In this document: piece after piece, positions 33,465 to 42,206 of the stretch
Layout: each line of letters starts with the position of its first letter
Numbering within the stretch: position 1 is the first letter of the stretch
From: Janthinobacterium sp. 1_2014MBL_MicDiv
GTDB lineage: Bacteria > Pseudomonadota > Gammaproteobacteria > Burkholderiales > Burkholderiaceae_D
Assembly: GCF_001865675.1 (NCBI RefSeq)
Contig: NZ_CP011319.1
Coordinates: 5,704,001 to 5,768,000 of the forward strand
Length of the DNA: 64,000 nucleotides
Reading direction: 5' to 3'
Translations under genes and position numbers: made by a program
The notes under the pieces: model-generated
Seen by the model: the letters and a program-made list of their open reading frames with translations, nothing else
Database searches by the model: none
Told to the model about the DNA's origin: nothing

Positions 33465-33983
33465 TTAAGCCAGAATGTCTTCGACCGACTTGCCGCGTTT
33501 GGCAGCGATATCGGAAGCAGTGCTCATTTTCGACAGGCCGTCCAGCGTAGCGCGTACCAGGTTGTATGGGTTGTTCGAACCGGTGGATTTCGCCACCACG
33601 TCCGTCACGCCCATCACTTCGAAGATAGCGCGCATTGCGCCACCAGCGATAACGCCAGTACCAGGCTTAGCTGGGTTCATCAGGACCTTGGAGGCGCCGT
33701 GACGACCAACAACCGTGTGATGCAAGGTACCGTTTTTGAGCGGTACTTTGATCAGGTTGCGACGGGCTTCTTCCATTGCCTTCTGCACGCCAACTGGCAC
33801 TTCTTTCGATTTGCCCTTGCCCATGCCGACGCGGCCATCGCCATCACCAACTACGGTCAGCGCGGCGAAACCCATGATACGACCACCCTTGACCACTTTG
33901 GTCACGCGGTTGATCGCGATCATTTTTTCGCGCATGCCATCATCCGGCTTGTCGCTTTGCATTTTTGCTTGCATTTTTGCCAT
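33465..33983 (-). CDS. rpsE: 30S ribosomal protein S5
   Basis: S5 lines the mRNA entry and influences decoding fidelity. At 172 residues it has the double-stranded RNA-binding segment EKMIAINRVTKVVKGGRIMG and the C-terminal GITDV-like block VMGVTDVVAKSTGSNNPYN. The lysine/arginine loop (RVTKVVKGGRI), where spectinomycin-resistance changes occur in other species, looks wild type. Confidence 0.97.
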   Translation of the reverse strand: MAKMQAKMQSDKPDDGMREKMIAINRVTKVVKGGRIMGFAALTVVGDGDGRVGMGKGKSKEVPVGVQKAMEEARRNLIKVPLKNGTLHHTVVGRHGASKVLMNPAKPGTGVIAGGAMRAIFEVMGVTDVVAKSTGSNNPYNLVRATLDGLSKMSTASDIAAKRGKSVEDILA

Positions 33984-33992
33984 GATTGATCC

Positions 33993-34355
33993 TTAGAACT
34001 TCAGACCGGCTTCGCGTGCGGCTTCTGCCAACGCTTTCACACGGCCGTGGTAACGGAAACCGGAGCGGTCGAACGCAACTTCGGTAATTCCTGCTTTCAA
34101 CGCTTTTTCAGCGACGCGCTTGCCGATCAAGGCTGCAGCAGCGGCATTGCCGCCTTTGCCGGATTGGCCTGCCAGTTCAGCGCGTACTTCCGCTTCAGCC
34201 GTCGAGGCCGAAACCAGGACTTTAGCGTCCGGGCTGATCAGGTTGGCGTAAATGTGCAGGTTGGTGCGATGCACCGACAAGCGATTTACTTTCAATTCCG
34301 CAATCTTGATGCGGGTTTGGCGTCCGCGGCGAAGCCGTGATTCTTTCTTATCCAT
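33993..34355 (-). CDS. rplR: 50S ribosomal protein L18
   Basis: A 5S rRNA-binding protein of 120 residues. It starts MDKKESRLRRGRQTRIKI and ends DRSGFRYHGRVKALAEAARE, both family-typical. It lies between rplF and rpsE. Confidence 0.96.
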   Translation of the reverse strand: MDKKESRLRRGRQTRIKIAELKVNRLSVHRTNLHIYANLISPDAKVLVSASTAEAEVRAELAGQSGKGGNAAAAALIGKRVAEKALKAGITEVAFDRSGFRYHGRVKALAEAAREAGLKF

Positions 34356-34368
34356 CGTCAGCCCCTAA

Positions 34369-34902
34369 TTACTTCTTCTTGGTTTCTTTAAGCTTAACCA
34401 CTTCGTCCGCATAGCGAACGCCCTTGCCTTTATAAGGCTCAGGAGCGCGGTAAGCACGAACTTCAGCGGCTACCTGGCCAACCTGTTGACGGTCGATACC
34501 TTTAATCAGGATCTCGGTCGGGGTTGGTGTTGCGCAGGTAACGCCGGCTGGCATGTCATGCACTACAGGGTGCGAGAAACCCAGGGACAGATTCAGCTTG
34601 TCGCCTTGAGCTTGCGCCTTGTAACCCACGCCTACCAGGTTCAGCTTTTTCTCGAAACCCTTGGTGACGCCAACAACCATGTTGTTGACCAGTGCGCGCA
34701 GCGTGCCGGACATGGCATTGGCTTCGCGGCTGTCGTTCGCCACGTCGAAACTCAGGGTTCCTGCATTGTTTTCTACTTTGACCAGGCCGGTGAGGGCTTG
34801 GGAAAGCACGCCCAGCGGGCCTTTTACGGTGATCGCTTGTGCGGAGATGGCGACTTCGGCGCCAGCTGGCACTACGATAGGCATTTTAGCTACTCGAGAC
34901 AT
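34369..34902 (-). CDS. rplF: 50S ribosomal protein L6
   Basis: L6 sits near the factor-binding site. The start at 34902 (MSRVAKMPIVVPAGAEV) has AAGGAG upstream; an earlier in-frame start is rejected. It is 177 residues with two duplicated beta domains and the conserved C-terminal RAYRAPEPYKGKGVRYADE. Confidence 0.97.
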   Translation of the reverse strand: MSRVAKMPIVVPAGAEVAISAQAITVKGPLGVLSQALTGLVKVENNAGTLSFDVANDSREANAMSGTLRALVNNMVVGVTKGFEKKLNLVGVGYKAQAQGDKLNLSLGFSHPVVHDMPAGVTCATPTPTEILIKGIDRQQVGQVAAEVRAYRAPEPYKGKGVRYADEVVKLKETKKK

Positions 34903-34912
34903 GTGTAACTCC

Positions 34913-35308
34913 TTAAGCCACGTAGCAAATAACTTCGCCGCCGACACCGGTAGCGCGTGCTTTGCGGTCAGTCATGACGCCTTGCGGAGTCGACACGATC
35001 GCCACACCCAAGCCATTCATCACAACAGGGATCTCGTCTTTACCCTTGTAGACGCGCAGACCCGGACGGGACACGCGCTCCAAGCGCTCAATAACGGGAC
35101 GGCCAACATAATACTTCAAACCGATCTTCAGTTCCGCCTTGCCACCAGCTTCGGCAACAGCGAAATCTTCAATGTAACCCTCGTCCTTCAGGACGTTGGC
35201 AATCGCAATTTTGACTTTCGACGATGGCATGGCCACGGTCGTTTTTTGCACGCCTTGTGCGTTGCGAATGCGGGTCAGCATATCGGCGATAGGATCGCTC
35301 ATACTCAT
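34913..35308 (-). CDS. rpsH: 30S ribosomal protein S8
   Basis: S8 binds 16S rRNA helix 21; in E. coli it also represses spc operon translation. It is 131 residues, starting MSMSDPIADMLTRIRNAQ, with the C-terminal STPQGVMTDRKAR RNA-binding loop. Confidence 0.97.
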   Translation of the reverse strand: MSMSDPIADMLTRIRNAQGVQKTTVAMPSSKVKIAIANVLKDEGYIEDFAVAEAGGKAELKIGLKYYVGRPVIERLERVSRPGLRVYKGKDEIPVVMNGLGVAIVSTPQGVMTDRKARATGVGGEVICYVA

Positions 35309-35322
35309 TGCATATTCTCCTA

Positions 35323-35628
35323 TTACCAGCTTGCTTTTGTCATACCCGGAATTTCACCACGCATGGCGAATTCACGGAGCTTGATACGACCCAGACCGAA
35401 TTTACGGAATGTGCCGCGCGGACGACCGGTGATTGCGCAACGGTTACGTTGACGCGTCGGATTCGAGTTACGTGGCAGCGCTTGCAGTTTCAAGCGCGCT
35501 TCGTAACGCTCTTCTTCCGATTTCGACTGGTCATCAACGATGGCCTTCAGCGCAGCGCGTTTGACGGCGAATTTCGCAGCCAGGTCTACACGCTTTTGCT
35601 CACGGTTAATCAGTGCCAATTTTGCCAT
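35323..35628 (-). CDS. rpsN: 30S ribosomal protein S14 (long, zinc-independent form)
   Basis: A 101-residue protein starting MAKLALINREQKRVDLA. The C-terminal RCAITGRPRGTFRKFGLGRIKLRE carries no CxxC pair, so this is the C- minus form that does not need zinc. The start at 35628 is chosen for homology; the longer frame adds sequence overlapping rplE. Confidence 0.95.
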   Translation of the reverse strand: MAKLALINREQKRVDLAAKFAVKRAALKAIVDDQSKSEEERYEARLKLQALPRNSNPTRQRNRCAITGRPRGTFRKFGLGRIKLREFAMRGEIPGMTKASW

Positions 35629-35632
35629 GATC

Positions 35633-36172
35633 TCAGTTTCTGAACGGGAATTTAAAGGCGGCGAGGAGCGCTTTGGCTTCATCGTCGGTCTTAGCGGTTG
35701 TCGTGATGCTGATATTCATACCGCGCAACGCGTCAATCTTGTCGTACTCGATCTCAGGGAAGATGATCTGTTCCTTGACACCGATGTTGTAGTTACCACG
35801 ACCATCAAATGCACGGCCGTTCACACCACGGAAATCGCGTACGCGCGGCAGAGCCACGGTAATGAAGCGATCCAGGAACTCGTACATGCGAGCGCCGCGC
35901 AGGGTGACCATCGTACCGATCGGATAACCTTCACGGATTTTGAAGCCTGCGATAGCTTTGCGGGACTTGGTGGTCACTGGCTTCTGGCCGGCGATCTTGG
36001 TCAAGTCAGCAACAGCGTGCTCGAGAACTTTTTTATCCGCGATAGCCTCACCAACACCCATGTTCAGGGTGATCTTGGTCAGGCGTGGAACTTCCATTAC
36101 CGACTTGTAACCAAACTTGCTGGTCAGGTCGGCAACGACTTTTTCTTTATAGAATTCTTGGAGACGTGCCAT
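35633..36172 (-). CDS. rplE: 50S ribosomal protein L5
   Basis: L5 binds 5S rRNA and contacts the P-site tRNA. It is 179 residues, with KITLNMGVGEAIADKKVLE, the RKAIAGFKIREGYPIG loop and ends FPFRN. It follows rplX by 6 bases. Confidence 0.97.
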   Translation of the reverse strand: MARLQEFYKEKVVADLTSKFGYKSVMEVPRLTKITLNMGVGEAIADKKVLEHAVADLTKIAGQKPVTTKSRKAIAGFKIREGYPIGTMVTLRGARMYEFLDRFITVALPRVRDFRGVNGRAFDGRGNYNIGVKEQIIFPEIEYDKIDALRGMNISITTTAKTDDEAKALLAAFKFPFRN

Positions 36173-36178
36173 GATTTC

Positions 36179-36493
36179 TTAAGCCTTCACTACTTCGCCG
36201 GAGGATTTAAAGACGCGGACTTTTTTGCCATCCACTTCTTTGAAACCCACGCGATCTGCCTTGCCAGTCGCTGCATTAAACAATGCAACGTTGGACACGT
36301 GAATTGGCATGGTCTTATCGACGATACCACCAGTTACGCCAGTCATCGGGTTTGGCTTAGTCGCTTTTTTAGCGATGTTAATGCCGTCAACCACGATATG
36401 TTCAGCATCGATACGCTGCTGTACCACACCACGTTTGCCCTTGTCTTTCCCGGTCAGAACGATGACTTCGTCGTTTTTACGAATCTTATCCAT
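36179..36493 (-). CDS. rplX: 50S ribosomal protein L24
   Basis: An early 23S rRNA assembly protein of 104 residues. It starts MDKIRKNDEVIVLTGKDKGK, the KOW motif. Confidence 0.96.
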   Translation of the reverse strand: MDKIRKNDEVIVLTGKDKGKRGVVQQRIDAEHIVVDGINIAKKATKPNPMTGVTGGIVDKTMPIHVSNVALFNAATGKADRVGFKEVDGKKVRVFKSSGEVVKA

Positions 36494-36502
36494 TACGACT
36501 CC

Positions 36503-36871
36503 TTACAGGACTTCCGGTGCCAGGGACACGATTTTCATGAACTTCTCAGTGCGCAGTTCGCGCGTGACAGGTCCAAAAATACGGGTACCGATCGGTTCCA
36601 GCTTGGCGTTCAACAGTACGGCGGCATTGCCGTCGAACTTCACCAGGGAACCGTCTTGGCGGCGAACACCTTTAGCGGTGCGCACAACCACGGCGTTATA
36701 AATTTCACCTTTTTTGACACGGCCACGTGGCGCAGCAACCTTAACGGTTACCTTGATCACATCGCCAATGCCAGCATAACGGCGCTTGGAGCCGCCCAAT
36801 ACCTTGATGCACATTACTTCTTTGGCACCGGTATTGTCAGCCACTTCGAGCCGGCTTTCAGTTTGAATCAT
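36503..36871 (-). CDS. rplN: 50S ribosomal protein L14
   Basis: A 122-residue subunit-interface protein. It starts MIQTESRLEVADNTGAKEVM and has GTRIFGPVTRELR near the end. It is the first gene of the spc operon, 253 bases after rpsQ, with a terminator and promoter candidate in between. Confidence 0.97.
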   Translation of the reverse strand: MIQTESRLEVADNTGAKEVMCIKVLGGSKRRYAGIGDVIKVTVKVAAPRGRVKKGEIYNAVVVRTAKGVRRQDGSLVKFDGNAAVLLNAKLEPIGTRIFGPVTRELRTEKFMKIVSLAPEVL

Positions 36872-37057
36872 AGTATTCTCTTTCCCAACTTAAGCCGAAG
36901 AATCCACACAATGTAGACCCACGGTCAGTCTTGGTCCCGCCAGAGCCGCCCTGCTGGGCTTCACTGTTTGGGTGCATGACCTTCATACATCAACTGACCG
37001 CGAATGCTACTGTCTGTGGCCAGACACTTTGCGGCGTTACATGAACGAAGCCCGCAA

Positions 37058-37085
37058 GTATTACATACAATTTGCGGGCCTGCAA
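37058..37085 (-). promoter_or_regulatory. Candidate spc-operon promoter upstream of rplN
   Basis: On the minus strand TTGCAG is followed by 16 bases and TAATAC. It overlaps an inverted repeat, GCCCGCAA with TTGCGGGC. Position just after the rpsQ terminator fits the known spc promoter location in enterobacteria. The 5' leader to rplN would be about 180 bases. Confidence 0.45.
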
Positions 37086-37094
37086 GTACTAATT

Positions 37095-37122
37095 AAAACC
37101 CACCGCCGAAACGGTGGTTTTT
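37095..37122 (-). terminator. Terminator at the end of the S10 operon (after rpsQ)
   Basis: On the minus strand AAAACCACCG and its partner CGGTGGGTTTT form a stem with a small loop starting 3 bases after the rpsQ stop, followed by TTTTAATT. It separates S10 from spc. Confidence 0.7.
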
Positions 37123-37124
37123 AT

Positions 37125-37397
37125 TTAAACGGTTGGTGCGGCTTGAACCACACGTGTCACCGTCCATGCCTTCGTTTTGGAGATCGGGCGACCTTCCTGG
37201 ATCTCGACCGTATCACCGGCCTTGACTTGGTTGGTCTCGTCATGCGCGTGATACTTGTTCGAACGCATGATGATCTTGCCATACAAAGGATGTTTTACGT
37301 GGCGCTCGATCAGAACGGTAACGGTCTTGTCCATCTTGTCCGAAACCACTTTACCGATCAGCGTGCGCTTGAGCGACTGTTTCACTGGTTCGTTCAT
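37125..37397 (-). CDS. rpsQ: 30S ribosomal protein S17
   Basis: An OB-fold 16S rRNA-binding protein of 90 residues, with KRTLIGKVVSDKMDKTVTV and EGRPISKTKAWTV. It overlaps rpmC by 4 bases and ends the S10 operon. Confidence 0.96.
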   Translation of the reverse strand: MNEPVKQSLKRTLIGKVVSDKMDKTVTVLIERHVKHPLYGKIIMRSNKYHAHDETNQVKAGDTVEIQEGRPISKTKAWTVTRVVQAAPTV

Positions 37398-37585
37398 TTG
37401 GCTTCCTTCAGATTCATTACCGTCTTCACACGCGCGATATCGCGGCGTACCTTCTTGAGCTGCGAAGTGTTGCTCAGCTGCTGCGTAGCGATTTGCATGC
37501 GCAGGCCGAACTGTGCCTTCAACAGGTCATTCAGCTCTTTTTGCAGAGCTGGCTGGTCCTTGCCGCGGAGTTCAGATGCTTTCAT
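37394..37585 (-). CDS. rpmC: 50S ribosomal protein L29
   Basis: A 63-residue helical protein at the exit tunnel, starting MKASELRGKDQPALQKEL at ATG 37585. GGAG lies upstream; a start four codons earlier lacks one. Confidence 0.95.
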   Translation of the reverse strand: MKASELRGKDQPALQKELNDLLKAQFGLRMQIATQQLSNTSQLKKVRRDIARVKTVMNLKEAK

Positions 37586-37597
37586 ATACAACTCCAA

Positions 37598-38017
37598 TTA
37601 TTGGCCGACTTGGCGGATGACAAACGTCGTCGCCAGTGGCAGTTTAGCGGCGGCAAGACGGAATGCTTCCCGTGCCAGCGCTTCATCAACGCCATCCATT
37701 TCGTACAGTACTTTGCCTGGCTGAATTTCAGCGACGTAGTACTCAGGATTACCTTTACCGTTACCCATACGGACTTCAGCCGGTTTGTTCGAAATCGGTT
37801 TGTCCGGGAAAATACGGATCCAGATACGGCCACCGCGCTTGATGTGACGCGTCATTGCACGACGCGCCGCTTCAATTTGACGCGCAGTGATACGACCGCG
37901 CGCAACTGCCTTCAGACCGAATTCGCCAAACGACACGGCGGTGCCGCGGCTGTGCGAAATACCGGTGTTACGGCCTTTCTGCTCTTTACGATACTTTCTG
38001 CGTGCTGGTTGCAGCAT
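37598..38017 (-). CDS. rplP: 50S ribosomal protein L16
   Basis: L16 helps position A-site tRNA. It is 139 residues, starting MLQPARRKYRKEQKGRNTG, with the RGGRIWIRIFPDKPIS and RMGNGKGNPEYYVAEI blocks. Confidence 0.97.
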   Translation of the reverse strand: MLQPARRKYRKEQKGRNTGISHSRGTAVSFGEFGLKAVARGRITARQIEAARRAMTRHIKRGGRIWIRIFPDKPISNKPAEVRMGNGKGNPEYYVAEIQPGKVLYEMDGVDEALAREAFRLAAAKLPLATTFVIRQVGQ

Positions 38018-38019
38018 GA

Positions 38020-38835
38020 TTATTCTCCTGCTTTCTCAGCTGGTGCAGCGGCGGCCGGTTTAGCGGCGCGCACACGAGCAGCACCTGGTGCTGTGGATGG
38101 TTTCGCACCCGCTGGACGTGGGCGGCCGGCTGGCTTGCCATCGTCACGGCGTGGACCGCGGCTCTTCTTCTCGTCAGCTGGAGTATCGATGACTGGTGCA
38201 TCGCCGTTAGGCGCGCGGTCACCTTTGTATACCCACACCTTGACGCCGATGATGCCGTAGGTGGTCGACGCTTCGCTGGTACCGTAGTCGATATCGGCGC
38301 GCAGGGTATGCAGAGGCACGCGGCCTTCGCGGTACCACTCTTTACGTGCGATTTCGATACCGTTCAGACGGCCGGACGACATGATCTTGATACCGAGAGC
38401 ACCCAGGCGCATTGCGTTTTGCATTGCGCGCTTCATGGCGCGGCGGAACATGATCCGTTTTTCCAGCTGCTGAGCGATCGAATCGGCGATCAGTTGCGAG
38501 TCGATTTCTGGCTTGCGGATTTCTTCGATATTCACGTGAACAGGCACGCCCATGATCTTGGTCAGCGCGGACTTCAGTACTTCGATGTCTTCGCCTTTTT
38601 TACCAATGACCACGCCTGGGCGCGAGCTGTAGATCGTGAAGCGCGCATTCTTGGCTGGGCGCTCGATAACGATGCGGCCAACGGAAGCGTTCTTCAGTTT
38701 CTTTTTCAGGTAAGCACGTGCTTTCAAGTCTTCGTTCAGCATGGCAGCGAAATTACCGTTGCCTGCATACCAGCGCGAAGCCCAGTTACGGGTGACCGCC
38801 AGACGGAAACCGGTTGGATGAATTTTCTGACCCAT
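38020..38835 (-). CDS. rpsC: 30S ribosomal protein S3, with C-terminal extension
   Basis: S3 lies at the mRNA entry and contributes to mRNA unwinding. It has an N-terminal KH domain (RPGVVIGKKGEDIEVLKSAL) and a C-terminal domain (ARKEWYREGRVPLHTLRADIDYG in the family, seen here near 165-187). At 271 residues it is longer than E. coli S3 (233), because of an Ala/Pro/Lys-rich tail from about 232 (KPAGRPRPAGAKPS onward). Such low-complexity tails are common in betaproteobacterial S3. Confidence 0.96.
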   Translation of the reverse strand: MGQKIHPTGFRLAVTRNWASRWYAGNGNFAAMLNEDLKARAYLKKKLKNASVGRIVIERPAKNARFTIYSSRPGVVIGKKGEDIEVLKSALTKIMGVPVHVNIEEIRKPEIDSQLIADSIAQQLEKRIMFRRAMKRAMQNAMRLGALGIKIMSSGRLNGIEIARKEWYREGRVPLHTLRADIDYGTSEASTTYGIIGVKVWVYKGDRAPNGDAPVIDTPADEKKSRGPRRDDGKPAGRPRPAGAKPSTAPGAARVRAAKPAAAAPAEKAGE

Positions 38836-38844
38836 CGTGGCTCC

Positions 38845-39174
38845 TTAGTTACCGACAGTCACGTAAACGTGACAGGATTGTTTCGAAATACGGTCGCCAC
38901 GGCCTTTTGCACGCGCGGTGAAGCGCTTCAGGACCGGGCCCTTTTCGACGTAGATCGTTTTCACGAACAATTCGTCGATGTCCGCGCCATCGTTGTGCTC
39001 AGCATTCGCAATTGCGGATTCCAGAACACGCTTGATGATCGCAGCACCTTTTTTCGGGCTGAATTGCAAGATGTTGAGTGCAGCGTCAACTTTCTTGCCA
39101 CGGATCAGGTCCGCAACCAAGCGGCCCTTTTGGTCCGACAGGCGCACACCTTTGAGGATAGCTTTAGTTTCCAT
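38845..39174 (-). CDS. rplV: 50S ribosomal protein L22
   Basis: L22 lines the exit tunnel. It is 109 residues, with RLSDQKGRLVADLIRGKKVD and the tunnel loop LKRFTARAKGRGDRISKQ, unaltered at macrolide-resistance positions as far as can be judged by eye. Its ATG is adjacent to the rpsS stop. Confidence 0.96.
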   Translation of the reverse strand: METKAILKGVRLSDQKGRLVADLIRGKKVDAALNILQFSPKKGAAIIKRVLESAIANAEHNDGADIDELFVKTIYVEKGPVLKRFTARAKGRGDRISKQSCHVYVTVGN

Positions 39175-39449
39175 TATTTCTTAGCCTTTTTGTCAGCTGC
39201 ATGGCCCTTGAACGTACGGGTCAGTGCGAATTCGCCGAGCTTGTGACCAACCATGTTTTCGGAAACATAAACCGGCACGTGCAGCTTGCCGTTATGTACC
39301 GCGATCGTCAGGCCGATAAAGTCAGGCATGATTGTCGAACGACGCGACCAGGTTTTGATTGGCTTTTTGTCTTTGGCTGCTTGCGCGGCTTCAACTTTTT
39401 TCACCAGGTGGGCGTCACAGAACGGCCCTTTTTTCAATGAACGTGTCAT
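39174..39449 (-). CDS. rpsS: 30S ribosomal protein S19
   Basis: A 91-residue head protein, starting MTRSLKKGPFCDAHLVKKVE, with the WSRRSTIMPDFIGLTIAVHNGK segment (near residues 35-56). Confidence 0.97.
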   Translation of the reverse strand: MTRSLKKGPFCDAHLVKKVEAAQAAKDKKPIKTWSRRSTIMPDFIGLTIAVHNGKLHVPVYVSENMVGHKLGEFALTRTFKGHAADKKAKK

Positions 39450-39459
39450 GTGCTACCCC

Positions 39460-40287
39460 TTATTTCTTGCCGCGGCGCGAGACGATCATGGAAGTAGTAC
39501 GCTTGTTGCTGCGTGTCTTCTTACCCTTAGTCTGTTGGCCCCAAGGCGAAACTGGATGACGACCAGCTGCTGTTTTACCTTCACCACCACCGTGCGGGTG
39601 ATCGACCGGGTTCATGACCACACCGCGAACGGTAGGACGAACACCGCGCCAGCGCATCGCACCAGCTTTACCGATTTTACGCAGGCTGTGCTCGGCGTTA
39701 CCGACTTCACCAACCGTAGCACGGCACTCGATGTGCACGCGACGTACTTCACCCGAGCGCAGACGCACTTGAGCGTAGGTACCTTCACGTGCCATCAGCA
39801 CAACGCCAGCGCCAGCGGTACGTGCCATTTGGGCACCTTTACCTGGCAGCATCTCGACGCAATGCATCACGGTGCCGACTGGGATGTTACGGATTGGCAA
39901 GCAGTTACCCGATTTGATCGGCGCTTCCGAACCATTCATCACGCTATCGCCAACGGCCATGCCTTTGGTTGCGATGATGTAGTGGCGTTCGCCGTCGGCG
40001 TAGCACAGCAGAGCGATATTCGCGGTACGGTTTGGATCGTATTCGATACGTTCCACTTTCGCTGGAATACCATCTTTGGTGCGCTTGAAGTCGATCAAGC
40101 GATAGTGTTGCTTGTGACCACCACCGATATGACGGGTGGTGATGTGACCGTTGTTGTTACGACCAGCGGTCTTGGATTTCTTTTCAACCAGGGCAGCGAA
40201 TGGACGACCTTTGTACAGGTCGGCATTCACCACCTTTACCATGCCGCGACGGCCTGGCGAGGTTGGTTTCATCTTAACGAGTGCCAT
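39460..40287 (-). CDS. rplB: 50S ribosomal protein L2
   Basis: L2 supports peptidyl-transferase assembly and subunit joining. It is 275 residues, starting MALVKMKPTSPGRRGMVKV at ATG 40287, whose A overlaps the rplW stop (TAATG). The conserved NPVDHPHGGGEGKTAAGRHP, containing the key histidine, lies near 222. Confidence 0.97.
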   Translation of the reverse strand: MALVKMKPTSPGRRGMVKVVNADLYKGRPFAALVEKKSKTAGRNNNGHITTRHIGGGHKQHYRLIDFKRTKDGIPAKVERIEYDPNRTANIALLCYADGERHYIIATKGMAVGDSVMNGSEAPIKSGNCLPIRNIPVGTVMHCVEMLPGKGAQMARTAGAGVVLMAREGTYAQVRLRSGEVRRVHIECRATVGEVGNAEHSLRKIGKAGAMRWRGVRPTVRGVVMNPVDHPHGGGEGKTAAGRHPVSPWGQQTKGKKTRSNKRTTSMIVSRRGKK

Positions 40288-40604
40288 TATGCAGCCTCCT
40301 CGGAGAAGTTGATTTCCTGGCCAGGTTTCAGGCACACGAAAGCACGCTTGGTATGGTTACGACGGCCGTTGAACTTGCCGGTGCGCTTTTGCTTACCTTC
40401 GCGGTTTGCAGTTTGCACGGACAGGACTTCGACCTTGAACAGCAGTTCGACCGCTGCCTTGATTTCAGGCTTGGTTGCATCCGGCAGTACGCGGAATACA
40501 ATTTGCTCGTTCTTTTCCGCGACCATGGTGGCCTTTTCGGAAATTACAGGAGCCAACAGCACCTTCATCAAGCGTTCTTCGCTATGTTTCAAAATCGCGC
40601 TCAT
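40287..40604 (-). CDS. rplW: 50S ribosomal protein L23
   Basis: L23 docks trigger factor, SRP and SecY at the exit tunnel. It is 105 residues, with MKVLLAPVISEKATMVAEK and the RTGKFNGRRNHTKRAFV loop. It overlaps rplD by 4 bases. Confidence 0.96.
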   Translation of the reverse strand: MSAILKHSEERLMKVLLAPVISEKATMVAEKNEQIVFRVLPDATKPEIKAAVELLFKVEVLSVQTANREGKQKRTGKFNGRRNHTKRAFVCLKPGQEINFSEEAA

Positions 40605-41221
40605 GCCAGCATCTCCTCAATCTTAGCCAATGCAGCTTTGGTGACCAAGATCTTCTTGTAGAACACCAGGGACATCGGGTCTGCGTGACGTGGCTCAACG
40701 ACGAGTACGTTAGGCAGGTTGCGCGATGCCAGTTCCAGGTTTTCGTTCAGAACGTCGGTGATGATCAGAACCGAATCAAAGCCCAGGCCGTTCAATTTTT
40801 GCGACAGCAGCTTGGTTTTTGGCGCGTCGATCGTCAGATCGTCGATGACGATCAGGCGCTCTTCGCGAGCCAGCTGCGACAGGATCGAGCAGATACCTGC
40901 GCGATACATTTTTTTGTTCACTTTGTGGGTGAAGTTTTCGTCAGGCGAGTTCGGGAAAATCCGACCACCGCCGCGCCACAGTGGCGACGACGACATACCA
41001 GCACGAGCGCGGCCGGTACCTTTTTGGCGCCATGGCTTTTTCGTCGTGTGGTGAACTTCTTCACGGTCTTTTTGCTTGCGGTTACCACTACGTGCATTCG
41101 CTTGATAAGCGATGACGACTTGGTGGATCAGCGCTTCATTGTAGTCACGGCCGAAAATCGTATCGGCTGCAGCAACGTTCGAGGCGGCTTGACCTTGCGC
41201 ATTCAGAAGCTTGAGTTCCAT
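40601..41221 (-). CDS. rplD: 50S ribosomal protein L4
   Basis: L4 reaches the exit tunnel and, in enterobacteria, autogenously represses the S10 operon through the leader before rpsJ. It is 206 residues, with the extended loop KPWRQKGTGRARAGMSSSPLWRGGG (near 62-86). Because rpsJ is detached here, L4 control cannot act through the classic leader on this transcript. Confidence 0.96.
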   Translation of the reverse strand: MELKLLNAQGQAASNVAAADTIFGRDYNEALIHQVVIAYQANARSGNRKQKDREEVHHTTKKPWRQKGTGRARAGMSSSPLWRGGGRIFPNSPDENFTHKVNKKMYRAGICSILSQLAREERLIVIDDLTIDAPKTKLLSQKLNGLGFDSVLIITDVLNENLELASRNLPNVLVVEPRHADPMSLVFYKKILVTKAALAKIEEMLA

Positions 41222-41224
41222 CGT

Positions 41225-41881
41225 TTAAGCTCCCTTCTTGGCTTTGGTTTTGATGGCTGGCGAGACAACTACCTGGCCATTTTTCGCGCCTGGAATCGCG
41301 CCTTTGACCAGCAGCAGCTGACGGTCGGCATCGATACGGGCGATCACGAGGTTCTGGATCGTACGGTTAACGTCACCCAGATGACCGGTCATGCGCTTAC
41401 CAGGGAAAACGCGACCTGGATCTTGTGCCATACCGATGGAACCTGGAACGTTATGCGAACGCGAGTTACCGTGCGTTGCACGGCCAGAAGCGAAGTGGTA
41501 ACGTTTGATAACGCCTGCATAGCCTTTACCAATGGTAACGCCTTGCACGTCGATCTTTTGACCGACTTCGAACAGGGAAGCAGCGACAACATCGCCAGCT
41601 TTCAGTTCAGCGGCTTTAGCAGCGTCAACGCGGAACTCTTTCAACAGAGTACCGGCTTCAACACCAGCTTTAGCGTGATGACCAGCAACAGCTTTGGTCA
41701 CGCGGGAAGCGCGACGTTGACCGAATGCGACCTGAACAGCGGAGTAACCATCTGTTTCAGGGGTTTTGATTTGCGCAACACGGTTGTTCGATACGTCCAA
41801 CACGGTGACCGGGATCGAATCCCCTTCATCCGTGAAAATGCGCATCATACCAACCTTGCGACCGAGAAGGCCTAGGCTCAT
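41225..41881 (-). CDS. rplC: 50S ribosomal protein L3
   Basis: L3 initiates 50S assembly. It is 218 residues, starting MSLGLLGRKVGMMRIFTDEG, with the loop GRATHGNSRSHNVPGSIGMAQDPGRVFPGKRM near 130-160. It is the first gene of the truncated S10 operon. The gene normally immediately upstream, rpsJ, lies 9.5 kb away. A strong promoter sits about 95-120 bases upstream. Confidence 0.97.
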   Translation of the reverse strand: MSLGLLGRKVGMMRIFTDEGDSIPVTVLDVSNNRVAQIKTPETDGYSAVQVAFGQRRASRVTKAVAGHHAKAGVEAGTLLKEFRVDAAKAAELKAGDVVAASLFEVGQKIDVQGVTIGKGYAGVIKRYHFASGRATHGNSRSHNVPGSIGMAQDPGRVFPGKRMTGHLGDVNRTIQNLVIARIDADRQLLLVKGAIPGAKNGQVVVSPAIKTKAKKGA

Positions 41882-41974
41882 TTTTTCTCCATTCCCACCT
41901 GCGATTGGGCGGGGCTTGTTTAACTACAAAGTAACGTAGGACTCAAAAAAGACGAATCCATACCGAAGCCGGCT

Positions 41975-42003
41975 AGTATATAGCACAAAAACCCTTGACG
42001 CAA
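41975..42003 (-). promoter_or_regulatory. Sigma-70-type promoter for the rplC-rpsQ operon
   Basis: On the minus strand TTGCGT is followed by exactly 17 bases and TATACT, then an AT-containing start region and a leader of about 85 bases to rplC. This is one of the best promoter matches in the window and explains how rplC onward is expressed without rpsJ. Confidence 0.68.
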
Positions 42004-42146
42004 CAAGTTAACACGAGGTATGTCAAAGTGTTGCGCGACGCCCCTGCGGGAGTTGTCCGCCATCGTGAAAAGGCGTGCGCGGCGGCATGCCGTTGCGCGC
42101 AAAGCGCCGCGCCATGCGCCCTGGCGCCTGACGGCAGAAACACAAA

Positions 42147-42171
42147 GGGCGCGCAATCGGCTTGCGCGCCC
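42147..42171 (-). terminator. Terminator of the small cysteine-rich peptide gene
   Basis: GGGCGCGCAA pairs with TTGCGCGCCC around a 5-base loop. On the minus strand it is followed by TTTGTGTTT, 36 bases after the peptide stop. Confidence 0.7.
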
Positions 42172-42206
42172 CGCTCCACTCACCTTGGGCTTGGCAGCCG
42201 GAAAGC

